Assembly (NCBI GenBank): GCA_903842595.1
Contig: CAIMMO010000265.1
Location: 1-55,151, forward strand
Direction: 5' to 3'
DNA length: 55,151 nt
DNA from: an uncultured Alphaproteobacteria bacterium
GTDB taxonomy: Bacteria > Pseudomonadota > Alphaproteobacteria > Caulobacterales > Hyphomonadaceae
The notes under the pieces are model-generated. The model did no database searches. It was not told where the DNA came from and saw only the letters and a list, made by a program, of their open reading frames with translations. The translations under genes were made by a program, and so were the position numbers. Below are positions 25,511-34,814 of this stretch, piece after piece (the first letter of the stretch is position 1; the number at the start of each line of letters is the position of its first letter).

Positions 25511-26506
25511 ATGCTTGTGCTGAAGGATGTATCGCGCGCCGTCGCCGGCAGGTTGTCGTTCCACGGTGTCTCGCTCGCGATCGCCGCGGGCAGGCCGACG
25601 GCGATTCTGGGGCTTTCGACTGCCGAACGCGCAGCCTTCGGACGTCTCGTTTCGGGCGTGGACCGGCCACAAGCAGGCGATATCCGGCTTGGCGGGGAGG
25701 ATGTCGCGAAGGCGCGAAGCGCCAGAGGCCGCGTGCTGCGCGTGGATCCGCCGGGGTTGGCGGCCTCCGGACGACAGATTGGCAAGTTGGGACGCGAGGT
25801 TCTCGCCCTGGCAGGACTATCCGGGCAGGCCGATGCGAAGCTGGCAAACCTGTCAGGCGCGCAGCGGATGAAGCTGGCGCTGGCGCATGCGGCGCTTGCG
25901 CGACCGCCGCTGCTGATCGTGGATGCACCAACTGCGCAGCTGTCGCCAGAGGCTGGCGATGATCTGCTACTGGCGCTGCCTGGATTGCTCGCGCCGGCAA
26001 CCGGCGTCGTCCTCCTGCTGTCGGCTAGCGCAGGGGAAGCTCTGGCGCTCAATGGCGACACAGCTGTTTTCGCCGGGGGCCGGCTGATCCAGTCTGGCGG
26101 GGTGGGTGAAGTAGCGGCCCATCCCGTGAACCTCGCCAGCGCGATCGCCACCTCATGGCCGCAGCTAAACACGCTCGCGCTGATGGCGCGCGATGGACGC
26201 TGGCTGCTGGCGGACGGTTCGCGCCTGCAATTGCCCGAAAGCGTGGCCCTGCCTGCCGAAGGCGCCTGCACGCTGGCCTTTCATCCCGAGGACGTGACGC
26301 TGGAGCGTGCGAGCCCCGGCTGCCTGCGATTCGTGGTGCGGGTGGCAGGGCCTGTGCGTGGCGGCTACCTGCCTGTAACGTTTGCGGGAGCAACCTGGAT
26401 GTGTCCGCTGGCGGTTGCGGCCCCGCATGAGGGCGCGCTGCTGAATGCGTTCGTCGACCGGTCGCGGGTGATGATGTTCGATGCGGACGGCAAGGCGCTG
26501 ACCTGA
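25511..26506 (+). CDS. MalK/UgpC-like ABC ATPase homologue with lost catalytic motifs
   Basis: This is a 331-residue protein with the layout of a sugar-type importer ATPase: a nucleotide-binding domain (1-235) and a TOBE-like C-terminal domain (about 240-331, CTLAFHPEDVTLERA). The ABC signature LSGAQ (114-118) is kept. Walker A is not: GPSGSGKTT is replaced by GLSTAERAA (34-42). The Walker B catalytic Glu is Ala (LLIVDAP, A139), and the H-loop His is gone (LLLSASAGEAL). It is unlikely to hydrolyse ATP. No permease or binding-protein gene adjoins. It is either a decaying relic or a regulatory pseudo-ATPase; the open frame argues for some selection. Confidence 0.7.
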   Translation: MLVLKDVSRAVAGRLSFHGVSLAIAAGRPTAILGLSTAERAAFGRLVSGVDRPQAGDIRLGGEDVAKARSARGRVLRVDPPGLAASGRQIGKLGREVLALAGLSGQADAKLANLSGAQRMKLALAHAALARPPLLIVDAPTAQLSPEAGDDLLLALPGLLAPATGVVLLLSASAGEALALNGDTAVFAGGRLIQSGGVGEVAAHPVNLASAIATSWPQLNTLALMARDGRWLLADGSRLQLPESVALPAEGACTLAFHPEDVTLERASPGCLRFVVRVAGPVRGGYLPVTFAGATWMCPLAVAAPHEGALLNAFVDRSRVMMFDADGKALT

Positions 26507-26615
26507 CTGCCCTTCCGTTAGGCGCCGCCATGGTTTTACGTTCGCTGCCGCTTCAAAGCGAGACGAACTTGTCCTGAGCAGTATGGAGGAAACGCGACGG
26601 CGGGAACCAACACTG

Positions 26616-28075
26616 ATGAATCTTCTGCCTTTCGCGCTGGTCGCGTATCTCGTCATGCAGTTCGGAATCGCGTTCTTCGCGTCGCGATTCACCAAGGTGG
26701 AAGCCGACTACTTCGTCGCCGGGCACAAGCTTGGCGTCTTTGCCGTGGCGATGTCGGTGTTCGCGACGTGGTTCGGCGCAGAAGCGGTTGTCGGAGCTTC
26801 AGGCTCCATCGCGGAGCAGGGACTATCGGCAAGCAGCGCAGACCCGTTCGGCTATACGCTCTGTCTCCTGGCGATGGCGACCTTCATCGCCGCCAAGATG
26901 CGCGAAGCTGGCGTGATGACATTCGTCGATTTCTTCCGGCAGCGCTTTGGGCCTGCGGCTGACACGCTTCAGCCTTGCTTGGCATTCCAGGCTCGCTGTT
27001 CTGGGCGTCTGCCCAGCTGCTGGCGCTGGGCTATGTCGTGTCCGAGGTGACGACGCTTGACCTCGCAACATGCCTCGCCATCGCGACGGTCGTGATCGTT
27101 GCCTACGCGGCGATAGGCGGGCTCTTCAGGGACGTGATCACCGACATCGTGCAGGGCAGCATCCTGATTTCCGGATTGGTGGTATTGCTGATCGCGGTAC
27201 TGGCGAGCAATGATTTCTCGTTCGCCAACATCGTGCCAGAGCAGCTGTCGTTCGTCGCGCTCGACGACACGGGCGCACCCGTGAGCCTGCTGGCGACGCT
27301 GAACACCTGGATGATCCCCGTTGTTGGCTCTCTGGTGGTGCAGGAGGCGATCTCCCGCTTTCTCGGAGCGACCTCGGTGTCTGTGGCGCGTACGGGATGC
27401 TGCCTGGCGGCAGGATTGTATCTGGTGATCGGTTCGATTCCGGTGGTCATTGGTCTCCTGGGCGCTGCGGCGGGGTTCGTGCCGGACGGCTGGTCCGACC
27501 AGTTCCTGCCGCAACTGGCGCAACAGCATCTCGACCCGGGGCTCTATGTGATCGTGTTGGGCGCGCTGGTGTCTGCCAACCCGTCGACAGTGGATACGAC
27601 ATTGCTGGCGATCTCGGCGATTGCGACGCGTAACCTGGTGGAGCCGATGGCGCCCAACCTGTCGCAGGAGAGCGGCGTGCGGGTGGGCCGGGTGATCACG
27701 GCCCTGACCGGCATCGCAGCGTTCGCCACGGCGGCGTCCGGCGAGAGCATTCAGGGGCTCGTGGTGATCGCCTCTTCCTTCGGCTCGGCCGGCATCGTTG
27801 TGGCCCTCATGTTCGGTTTGCACTCGACGCTGGGCGACGAGCGCGCAGTCGTTGCGGCGCTGCTGACCGGGCTGGCGATGAGCTTCTTCGGCAACGGCGT
27901 CGTGTCGTGGGGCTACAGCCTGTTCGCGGGAGAGGAAGCGGCGGCGGCGCTTCCCTGGTTATTCCAGGCCAATGACGAGAGCAGCTATGTGCTGGCCCTA
28001 CTCGCGGCGCTCGTGGCGTATTTGGGCGTGGCGCTGGTCACGGCGCGGGGCGCGCGGCCGGTGGCGGCGGAGTGA
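26616..28075 (+). pseudogene. Sodium:solute symporter, interrupted by a frameshift
   Basis: The gene encodes an SSS-family (SLC5-type) symporter of about 485 residues in two frames. The first part (ATG 26616 to about 26970) carries YFVAGHKLGVFAVAMSVFATWFGAEAVVGASG and VDFFRQRFGPAADTL. The second, shifted by one base, runs from about 26972 (LLGIPGSLFWASAQLLALGYVVSE) to the stop at 28075 with intact helices. A single-base loss near 26960-26975 explains it. It could be a true mutation or a sequence error; restoring one base gives a full-length protein. Similar SSS proteins import amino acids, sugars or carboxylates; the substrate is not readable here. Confidence 0.75.
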
Positions 28076-28086
28076 TTGCAGGCAGA

Positions 28087-29856
28087 TCAGTCCTCATCTG
28101 CATACGGATCAGGCCCACCGTCCGCGATCCATTCATCGATCCTCGCGGTCAGAACCGGCAGTGGAACCGAGCCGAGTTGCAGCACAGTGTCATGGAAATG
28201 GCGGATGTCGAACTTCGGCCCAAGCGCAGCTTCGGCCTTTGCACGCGCTTCGACGATGGCCATTTCGCCAAGATAGTAGCTCAGTGCCTGGCCGGGCCAG
28301 GAGATGTAACGGTCTACCTCCGTGGTAACTTCGTGTGATGCGAGGGCCGTGTTGTCGAGCATGAACTTGATTGCCTCTTCACGCGTCCAGCCTTTCGCAT
28401 GCACGCCAGTGTCGACGACGAGGCGGGCGGCGCGCCACATCTGGTAGCTTAGCATGCCGAAGACTTCGTAGGGCGTCTCGTAGATGCCCATCTCCTCGCC
28501 AAGCAGTTCCGTGTAGAGCGCCCAGCCCTCGCCATAGGCCGAGATGTAGCTGCGGCGGCGGAAGTCGGGCTGGCCGGTCTGTTCCTCAGCGAGCGGGATC
28601 TGGAAGGAGTGTCCAGGCGCGCTTTCGTGGAGCGTGAGGGCGGGCAGCGAGTAGAGCGCGCGCGAGGGCAGGTTGTAGGTGTTGAGAAGATAGCCGCCTG
28701 AGCCGCCGCGGCCGGCGGTGTAGAAGGGCGCGATGTCGTCCGGCACGGGGCGGATGGCGAAGCGCGCGCGGGGCAGGCGGCCGAAATACAGGTGTGCCTT
28801 GCCGTCGAATGACTTCGCGATCCACGCAGCGCGGTTGAGCAGTTCCTGCGGTGTCTTCGCGTAGAATTGCGCATCGGTACGAAGAAAGGCGAGGAATTCC
28901 GGGAGCGTGCCGGTGAAGCCCGCGAGGGTCTTCTGCTCCTCCATGCGGGCGCGGATGCGGGCAACTTCCCTCATGCCGATCTGATGGATCTCGTCTGCGG
29001 CTAGATCGAGCGTGGTGAACTCGCGGATCTGAGCGCTGTAGTAGGCCTCGCCATCGGGTAGGCTGGTTGCGGCAAGCTTTGTGGTGGTGCGTGGGAAGTA
29101 TTCTGTCGTGTAGTAGGCGTGGACCTTGGCGTAGGCGGGGAAGACTTTTTCCGCGATGACCTTGCTCGCTTCGGCCTGCAGCTCGGCGCGAGTCTCGCCG
29201 GGGATCGATTGGGGCAGGCTCCTGAAGGGCTCATAGAATGCGGACTGCTCAGGCGTCTTCTCGCCATAGGCGGCGGTAATCGAGCGGTCGCGGCCTTCGA
29301 GCGTGACACGGGGCGGGGTGAATCCGCGGGCGAGGCCGAGCTTCATGTTGGCGATCTCGTCATCGAAATAGCGCGGCGTGTCGGCAAGGCGCGCGATGTA
29401 GGCGCGTGCCTGCGCCGCATTAAGGAAAGCGCGCGGGGCTGAGCTGGCGACGCTGGTCCAGAATGTGGTGTCGGCGTTGAGGGGCTTTTCGTGCTCGCGG
29501 AACTGGATGCGCAGGATGTTGATGGCGATCTGCTCGCGATAGATTCCGTAGTTGATCCGCTGCTCCTGAGAGAGTGTGGCGGGATCGATGGCGTCCAGGC
29601 GCTGCATGACATCCTGCCAATAGGTGAGGCGTGTGGCCTGCGTGGCGGGATCAACGCGCGGCCATGTGGTGAGCCCCGGGGCGCCGCTGGTGTCGTCTTC
29701 CTGGCCGTCGGTCGGGTCGATGGTTTTGCGCCAGTCCCATTCGGCTTCATAGATCGCGCGGAATCGCTGGTCGGCAGCGGTTTCAGGGCTCTCGGCAGGA
29801 CGCGTTGCGCAGGCGGCGAGACCGGCTAAGGCGAGGGCCAGGAATACACGTCTCAT
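28087..29856 (-). CDS. DUF885 lipoprotein, gluzincin-like peptidase
   Basis: This is a 589-residue exported protein of the DUF885 family. It has a lipoprotein signal peptide (LALAGLAAC, Cys at 16), a long helical body, and the zinc-site-like motif LTLHESAPGHSFQ (HExxxGH), followed by SYISAYGEGWALYTELLGEE and the C-terminal WPGQALSYYLGEMAI. The family resembles gluzincin metallopeptidases, and the HES-x-PGH and GEGWA elements are its hallmarks. A peptide-cleaving role in the periplasm is inferred. It is monocistronic, 49 bases after the acyl-CoA dehydrogenase gene on the same strand. Confidence 0.9.
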   Translation of the reverse strand: MRRVFLALALAGLAACATRPAESPETAADQRFRAIYEAEWDWRKTIDPTDGQEDDTSGAPGLTTWPRVDPATQATRLTYWQDVMQRLDAIDPATLSQEQRINYGIYREQIAINILRIQFREHEKPLNADTTFWTSVASSAPRAFLNAAQARAYIARLADTPRYFDDEIANMKLGLARGFTPPRVTLEGRDRSITAAYGEKTPEQSAFYEPFRSLPQSIPGETRAELQAEASKVIAEKVFPAYAKVHAYYTTEYFPRTTTKLAATSLPDGEAYYSAQIREFTTLDLAADEIHQIGMREVARIRARMEEQKTLAGFTGTLPEFLAFLRTDAQFYAKTPQELLNRAAWIAKSFDGKAHLYFGRLPRARFAIRPVPDDIAPFYTAGRGGSGGYLLNTYNLPSRALYSLPALTLHESAPGHSFQIPLAEEQTGQPDFRRRSYISAYGEGWALYTELLGEEMGIYETPYEVFGMLSYQMWRAARLVVDTGVHAKGWTREEAIKFMLDNTALASHEVTTEVDRYISWPGQALSYYLGEMAIVEARAKAEAALGPKFDIRHFHDTVLQLGSVPLPVLTARIDEWIADGGPDPYADED

Positions 29857-29905
29857 TTATGTCCCCTTGGGTCAGAGGGAGCGTTCGCTGGCGTTCCGCA
29901 ACTCG

Positions 29906-31663
29906 TCAATCCCACAGACTGCCGGCAGAGGCGTGCACGGCCTCGGCGCCTTCGCTGAGCGCGCGGGCCGTTCCTGCTGCGCGCACGAGGGTGTCGCCGG
30001 CAAAGAAGGAGGCGAGGACGAGCGAGCTGGTGTCGTCTTTGCTGTCGCGCGCGGCGTGAGCGGAGCGGCAGAGGAGGTAGCCGCCGACGACGTCGCCTGC
30101 GAGTTTGAGATAGGTTGTGGCGGCGGCGAGGGCCTTGTCGCGGTTCGTGCTCATCTCGGCGAGCATATAGTCGGTGGCGCTTTCGAGCGCGTCGGCGCCC
30201 TGGTCGAGGACCACGCCGAGATAGCCAAAGCTCGAGTCGTTGATGCGGGCGAGTTCTTCTGCGTGGCCGCGGATTTCGGCAAGCATCGCGCGCATTGCTG
30301 CGCCGCCATCCATGGAGAGCTTGCGGCCGGCGAGGTCGATCGCCTGGATGCCGTTGGTGCCTTCGTAGATCGGCGTGATGCGGGCATCAAGATAGAACTG
30401 CGCGGCATCAGTCTCGTCCATGAAGCCCATGCCGCCGTGTATCTGCACGCCGAGATTGGTGACGTCGATTGCGCGGTCGGTGGACCATGCCTTGGCGAGC
30501 GGGGTGAGCAGGTCTTCGCGCGCCCTGGCCTGCTTGCGCGCGGCTTCGTCCGGGTGGTGTTCGGCGATGTCGGCTGCAGCGCCGCAGGCGTAGCAGATGG
30601 CGCGGGCGGCCTGCACGTTGGCGGCCATCGTCATGAGCATGCGCTGCACGTCAGGATGGCGGATGATGGGGACGGCGCCCCTCTCGCCGGCAACGGAGCC
30701 CTGTTTGCGATCCTTCGCGTAGGCTACGCTGGCCTGCAGCGCTGCTTCGCCGACGGCGACACCCTCGAGTCCGACATTGAGGCGCGCGGAGTTCATCATC
30801 GTGAACATCGCGGCGAGGCCCTTGTTCTCTTCGCCGACCAACCAGCCCTTGGCGCCGCTGTACTCCATCACACAGGTGGGCGAGGCGTGGATGCCCATCT
30901 TGTGCTCGAGGCCGATGCACTTGAACGCGTTGCGGTCGCCCAGCGAGCCATCCGGATTCACGAGGAATTTCGGCGCGACGAAGAGCGAGATTCCCTTTGA
31001 GCCGGCCGGAGCATCAGGCAGGCGCGCGAGCACCAGCTGGATGATGTTCTCCGTCATGTCGTGGTCGCCCCACGTGATGTATATCTTCTGGCCCGAGATA
31101 CCGTACGAACCATCGCCGTTCGGCGTGGCCTTCGTTATCAGCGCGCCGACATCTGAGCCGGCCTGCGGCTCAGTCAGGTTCATCGCGCCGGTCCACGCGC
31201 CGGAGATAAGCTTGGGCAGATACATCTGCTGCAGTTCGGGTGACCCGTGTGCGAGCAGCGCCTCGATGGCGCCGAAGGAGAGAAGCGGGCACAAGCCGAA
31301 TGACATGTTGGCGCCGTGGATCATCTCGAATACGGCGAGCGCGAGTGGCTTGGGCAGGCCCTGTCCGCCGAACGCCTCCGGGAAGGCGAGGCCCATCCAT
31401 CCGCCGTCGACAAACTGGCGATAGGCGTCAGCGAGTCCAGGGGCGGCTATGACGCCGTTGTCGCCAAGCTTCGCGCCAGTCTTGTGACCGATGGGATTGA
31501 GCGGGGCGAGCACGTCGCGTGCGAGCTTGTTCGCCTCGTCCAGGATGGGCGCGACGAGATCGGGATCAAAACTGGGGAAGGCGCCGGTGGCGGCCAATTC
31601 ATCCAGCCGCGCGATGCGGGCGAGGGTGTGGGTGATTTGGGAGATTGGAGCGTTGTAGGGCAT
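29906..31663 (-). CDS. Acyl-CoA dehydrogenase with C-terminal extension
   Basis: This is a 585-residue FAD-dependent acyl-CoA dehydrogenase of the long (about 600-residue) bacterial class, acting in fatty-acid beta-oxidation. Visible are the N-terminal helical domain (GWMGLAFPEAFGGQGLP), the FAD/substrate loop AMNLTEPQAGSDVG, KIYITWGDHDM, and the C-terminal helices with QIHGGMGFMDET and ITPIYEGTNGIQAIDL. The catalytic Glu is expected in IYEGTNG. The last 120 residues match the C-terminal acyl-CoA dehydrogenase extension. ATG 31663 gives MPYNAPISQITHTL. The chain length preferred is unknown. Confidence 0.95.
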   Translation of the reverse strand: MPYNAPISQITHTLARIARLDELAATGAFPSFDPDLVAPILDEANKLARDVLAPLNPIGHKTGAKLGDNGVIAAPGLADAYRQFVDGGWMGLAFPEAFGGQGLPKPLALAVFEMIHGANMSFGLCPLLSFGAIEALLAHGSPELQQMYLPKLISGAWTGAMNLTEPQAGSDVGALITKATPNGDGSYGISGQKIYITWGDHDMTENIIQLVLARLPDAPAGSKGISLFVAPKFLVNPDGSLGDRNAFKCIGLEHKMGIHASPTCVMEYSGAKGWLVGEENKGLAAMFTMMNSARLNVGLEGVAVGEAALQASVAYAKDRKQGSVAGERGAVPIIRHPDVQRMLMTMAANVQAARAICYACGAAADIAEHHPDEAARKQARAREDLLTPLAKAWSTDRAIDVTNLGVQIHGGMGFMDETDAAQFYLDARITPIYEGTNGIQAIDLAGRKLSMDGGAAMRAMLAEIRGHAEELARINDSSFGYLGVVLDQGADALESATDYMLAEMSTNRDKALAAATTYLKLAGDVVGGYLLCRSAHAARDSKDDTSSLVLASFFAGDTLVRAAGTARALSEGAEAVHASAGSLWD

Positions 31664-31729
31664 GGTGACTCTGGTCCGCCGGACGCCTGCCCGGAACCAG
31701 CCCCGTGTGCAGCCGGAGACCAACGCCAG

Positions 31730-32158
31730 TCAACCGTATAGACGGCCAGAGCGACCATCCGCAGAAGAGCGGATAACCTTAATGTCGTTTTCGAAGCCCT
31801 TAAGCGGTGTGAAACACCACGTCCTGGGTTCGCCGTCCCCTTCGAGCCGATCTTCAAAGCCGCTGTTGGAATGGAATCTGGCGTTAACCCCCAGTTCTTT
31901 GATGAGCTCGCGACACTCGCCAGGAACGGAGGCTCGATAGCGTTTTCGTTCATGGGGCAGCGACCCTGAACAAACATGCGCCAATACCTTGGTGGCGAGC
32001 GAAGCCTCGCGTGACAACAGCCTGGCCGGTGGAGGTCCAAGCCCGGCCTGCCTTGCGATCTCGTAGGGCAGGTGCGATTCGCACGACCGCCAAGCATCGC
32101 CATCCCAGCCATACGAGCCGTAACGCTGCGCCTCCGCGACGAGCTGCTCGAGATTCAT
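31730..32158 (-). CDS. Hypothetical 142-residue protein
   Basis: No family is recognised. The gene starts at ATG 32158 behind an AGGAGA ribosome site, which supports it being real. The product is soluble and mixed in charge, with two cysteines in the first 65 residues and two later (VPGECRELIKELG, RTWCFTPLKGFENDI). There is no signal peptide or membrane helix. It lies between the DUF6152 gene and the acyl-CoA dehydrogenase gene on the same strand, but with gaps of about 67-69 bases, so operon membership is uncertain. Confidence 0.6.
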   Translation of the reverse strand: MNLEQLVAEAQRYGSYGWDGDAWRSCESHLPYEIARQAGLGPPPARLLSREASLATKVLAHVCSGSLPHERKRYRASVPGECRELIKELGVNARFHSNSGFEDRLEGDGEPRTWCFTPLKGFENDIKVIRSSADGRSGRLYG

Positions 32159-32227
32159 GATCTCCTGCCTTAGGCCATCGCGACCTTTTCGCCTGCTACC
32201 CGGTCAGGGGCGCGGCGGCCCAGAGAA

Positions 32228-32587
32228 CTACCGCATCAGGTTGAAGTCCTTGCCGTCCACGGTGATGGCGAGGGCTTTCCATTCGTTGGCGCGCTCGCTG
32301 TGCGGCTGGGCGTTGACGGTGACGGTCTTGCCGACTTTCAGCGCTTCCTTCTGCAGGCCGCGGTCGACCATGCGTTGCAGAGGGGAAAGCCAGACTTCCT
32401 GTTTCTTCCCGGCGACGGTGACGAAGAGGACGGCGTGGGGCTGTTCCCATTTCAGCTCGGAAATCGTGCCGGTGACTTTCTGTTGTTTCGCTGAGTCATA
32501 GGCGTCCCACCCATGGTGGGCGAAGGCTGTCCCGGTGATGGCGGCTGTCGAAAGGGCCGCGGCGAGAGCGATCGCAACGATACGCAT
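32228..32587 (-). CDS. DUF6152 small exported protein
   Basis: This is a 119-residue secreted protein with a signal peptide (residues 1-23, ending GTAFA) and the family start HHGWDAYDSAKQQKVTGTI. A beta-rich domain follows (WEQPHAVLFVTVAGKKQEVWLSPLQRM, VGKTVTVNAQPHS, EWKALAITVDGKDF), OB-fold-like in pattern. The conserved His pair after the signal could bind metal. The role is unknown. It is 121 bases downstream of fumC on the same strand and likely has its own promoter. Confidence 0.75.
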   Translation of the reverse strand: MRIVAIALAAALSTAAITGTAFAHHGWDAYDSAKQQKVTGTISELKWEQPHAVLFVTVAGKKQEVWLSPLQRMVDRGLQKEALKVGKTVTVNAQPHSERANEWKALAITVDGKDFNLMR

Positions 32588-32708
32588 GGCGTCATCCTCC
32601 TTGCTGTGCTGGCGGCGTCAACTCCGGCGCCGCGAGCATGGTGCAACAGGGAGATAGGGTGGTCGAGGCGTAACGGATATTTCTGGATCTGGAGCCTGTC
32701 GCGCCGTA

Positions 32709-34103
32709 TTATCGAGGCCCGATCATCTTCTCCGGACGCACCAGCTTGGTGAACTCGGCATCGGTCAGGTAGCCGCCGCCGACCGCTTCCTCGCGCAGCG
32801 TTGTGCCGTTCTTGTGTGCTGTCTTGGCGATCTTGGCGCAGGCGTCGTAGCCGAGGCGTTCGTTGAGCGCGGTGACCAGCATCAGCGAGTTCTCGACGCC
32901 CTTGGCGATGTTGTCGATGCGCGGCTCTATGCCGACGACGCAGTTGTCGGTGAAGGAAACTGCCGCGTCTGCAAGGAGGCGGACGGACTGCAGGAAGTTG
33001 TAGGCCATCATCGGGTTGAAGACGTTGAGTTCGAAGTGGCCCTGACTGCCTGCAAAGCCGATGGCGGCGTTGTTTCCCATGATGTGTGCGCAGACTTGCG
33101 TCATTGCTTCGCACTGGGTGGGGTTTACCTTGCCAGGCATGATCGACGAGCCGGGTTCGTTTTCCGGCAGGGCGAGTTCGCCAAGGCCTGCACGCGGGCC
33201 CGACCCGAGGAAGCGGATGTCGTTGGCAATCTTGAAGCAGGAGGCGGCGACGGTGGTGATGGCGCCGTGTGACATCACCATCGCATCGTGCGCGGCCAGC
33301 GCCTCGAACTTGTTCGGCGCGGTCTTGAAGGCGAGGCCGGTGATTTCGGCGATCTTGGCCGCAACGAGCTTGTCGAAGCCTTTCGGCGCGTTGAGGCCGG
33401 TGCCGACGGCGGTGCCGCCCTGAGCCAGCTCCATCAGCGAGGGAAGCGTCGACCTGATACGTGCGATGCCATTTTCGATCTGCTTGGTGTAGCCACCGAA
33501 TTCCTGGCCGAGGGTGAGCGGGGTTGCATCCTGCGTATGCGTGCGGCCGATCTTGATGATCTTGGCCCAGTCTTTCGACTTGGCCTTGAGCGCAGCGTGC
33601 AGGTGTTCGAGTGCAGGGAGCAGGTCCGTCGAAATCTGCTCGGCGCAGGCGATGTGCATCGCGGTCGGGAAGGTGTCGTTCGACGACTGGCTCATGTTGA
33701 CGTGGTCATTGGGGTGGACGGGTTTCTTCGAGCCCATGATGCCGCCCATCATCTCGATGGCGCGGTTCGAGATCACCTCGTTGGCGTTCATGTTGGACTG
33801 CGTGCCCGAGCCGGTTTGCCAGACGACGAGGGGGAAATGGTCGTTCAGCTTGCCGTCGATGACTTCCTGGGCTGCGGCGACGATGTTCTTCGCCAGCTTT
33901 GCGTCGAGCTTGCCGAGTTCGAGGTTTGCTTCGGCCGCGGCGCGCTTGACGATGCCGAGGGCGCGGACGACCGGGGCCGGCTGCTTTTCCCAGCCGATCT
34001 TGAAGTTGCCGAGCGAGCGTTGCGCCTGTGCGCCCCAGTACCGGTCCGCCGCGACTTCGATCGGGCCAAAGGTGTCGGTTTCGGTGCGCGTCTTGCCGGC
34101 CAT
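32709..34103 (-). CDS. fumC: Fumarate hydratase class II
   Basis: This is the iron-independent, homotetrameric fumarase of the citric-acid cycle, 464 residues. The N-terminus [30 protein letters not shown], the active-site region [31 protein letters not shown] and the signature [15 protein letters not shown] are complete. The catalytic Ser lies in the SSIMP loop and the His in [11 protein letters not shown] 34103 has a GGAG ribosome site nine bases upstream; an in-frame TTG at 34112 is less likely. It appears intact and free-standing. Confidence 0.97.
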   Translation of the reverse strand: MAGKTRTETDTFGPIEVAADRYWGAQAQRSLGNFKIGWEKQPAPVVRALGIVKRAAAEANLELGKLDAKLAKNIVAAAQEVIDGKLNDHFPLVVWQTGSGTQSNMNANEVISNRAIEMMGGIMGSKKPVHPNDHVNMSQSSNDTFPTAMHIACAEQISTDLLPALEHLHAALKAKSKDWAKIIKIGRTHTQDATPLTLGQEFGGYTKQIENGIARIRSTLPSLMELAQGGTAVGTGLNAPKGFDKLVAAKIAEITGLAFKTAPNKFEALAAHDAMVMSHGAITTVAASCFKIANDIRFLGSGPRAGLGELALPENEPGSSIMPGKVNPTQCEAMTQVCAHIMGNNAAIGFAGSQGHFELNVFNPMMAYNFLQSVRLLADAAVSFTDNCVVGIEPRIDNIAKGVENSLMLVTALNERLGYDACAKIAKTAHKNGTTLREEAVGGGYLTDAEFTKLVRPEKMIGPR

Positions 34104-34253
34104 TGCGTGCAACTCCAGGGTCGTTGTGTCCGCTCGGACTAGACCTGCCCAGCCGCCCGTTCAAGCGTCAAGGCGGTCCAGTTTCAGAGCTTTTCGGTGT
34201 TGTTGTCTGGTGCGCTGTTCCAGAATCGGCCCGGCGGCCTATACGGGGCGGAC

Positions 34254-34649
34254 ATGTCCCGTTGGGAGGCCCGCTTGGACGCCGACGATCAGCCATCCAC
34301 ACCCTGGACGCGCCATGGCAAGGTGCGCGCGCGGCTTGAGCGGGACGGTGCGCTTGAGATCGGCGTCGACGGGCTCACGACGCAGGCGAAGTACTACAAG
34401 CCGCTTCTGAAGGAGTTTTTCAGGCTGCACTTTCGCGTCCGGCCGCGCTGGGGCGACTGGTCGGCGCATATTGCGATGGAGTTCACGGGCGATCCGCCAC
34501 ACATGGACCTCGACAACCTGGCCAAGGCGATGCTGGACAGCGCGGTGGGCGCGGCGTTTCACGACGACAGTCAGGTGGCTCGGCTGCTCGTGGAACGGCG
34601 GGTGGCTGAGCGTGAGGGCGTCTGGATGCGGCTTGCGCCGATGGGCTGA
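34254..34649 (+). CDS. RusA-like Holliday junction resolvase
   Basis: This is a 131-residue protein whose second half carries the RusA active-site pattern: D85 and D87 in PPHMDLDNLAKAMLDSAVG, K91, and D104/D105 in FHDDSQVARLLVERRVAE. RusA cleaves four-way junctions; homologues are usually found in prophages, but no phage gene is near. The N-terminal 45 residues differ from E. coli RusA. Upstream in-frame residues were left out because ATG 34254 lies just before a domain-like start. It lies divergent from fumC. Confidence 0.75.
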   Translation: MSRWEARLDADDQPSTPWTRHGKVRARLERDGALEIGVDGLTTQAKYYKPLLKEFFRLHFRVRPRWGDWSAHIAMEFTGDPPHMDLDNLAKAMLDSAVGAAFHDDSQVARLLVERRVAEREGVWMRLAPMG

Positions 34650-34814
34650 CGTGCTGCGTTACGCGGGCGGCATTTCACCGGGAATTGCGTGCGTGTTTGG
34701 ATCGACAGGTGGGGTCAACGGAACTAGCGTCTTGCAACGTTGATTGAACGGCAACGTGTGTGCACGGGAAAGATCCCGGCATCGCGAACCAGAAAAATGC
34801 CTCGGGAGGGTTTC

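Noticed and set aside
33288-34142. Plus-strand frame of 284 codons across fumC
   Set aside because: It lies fully antisense to a complete fumC and has no family character.
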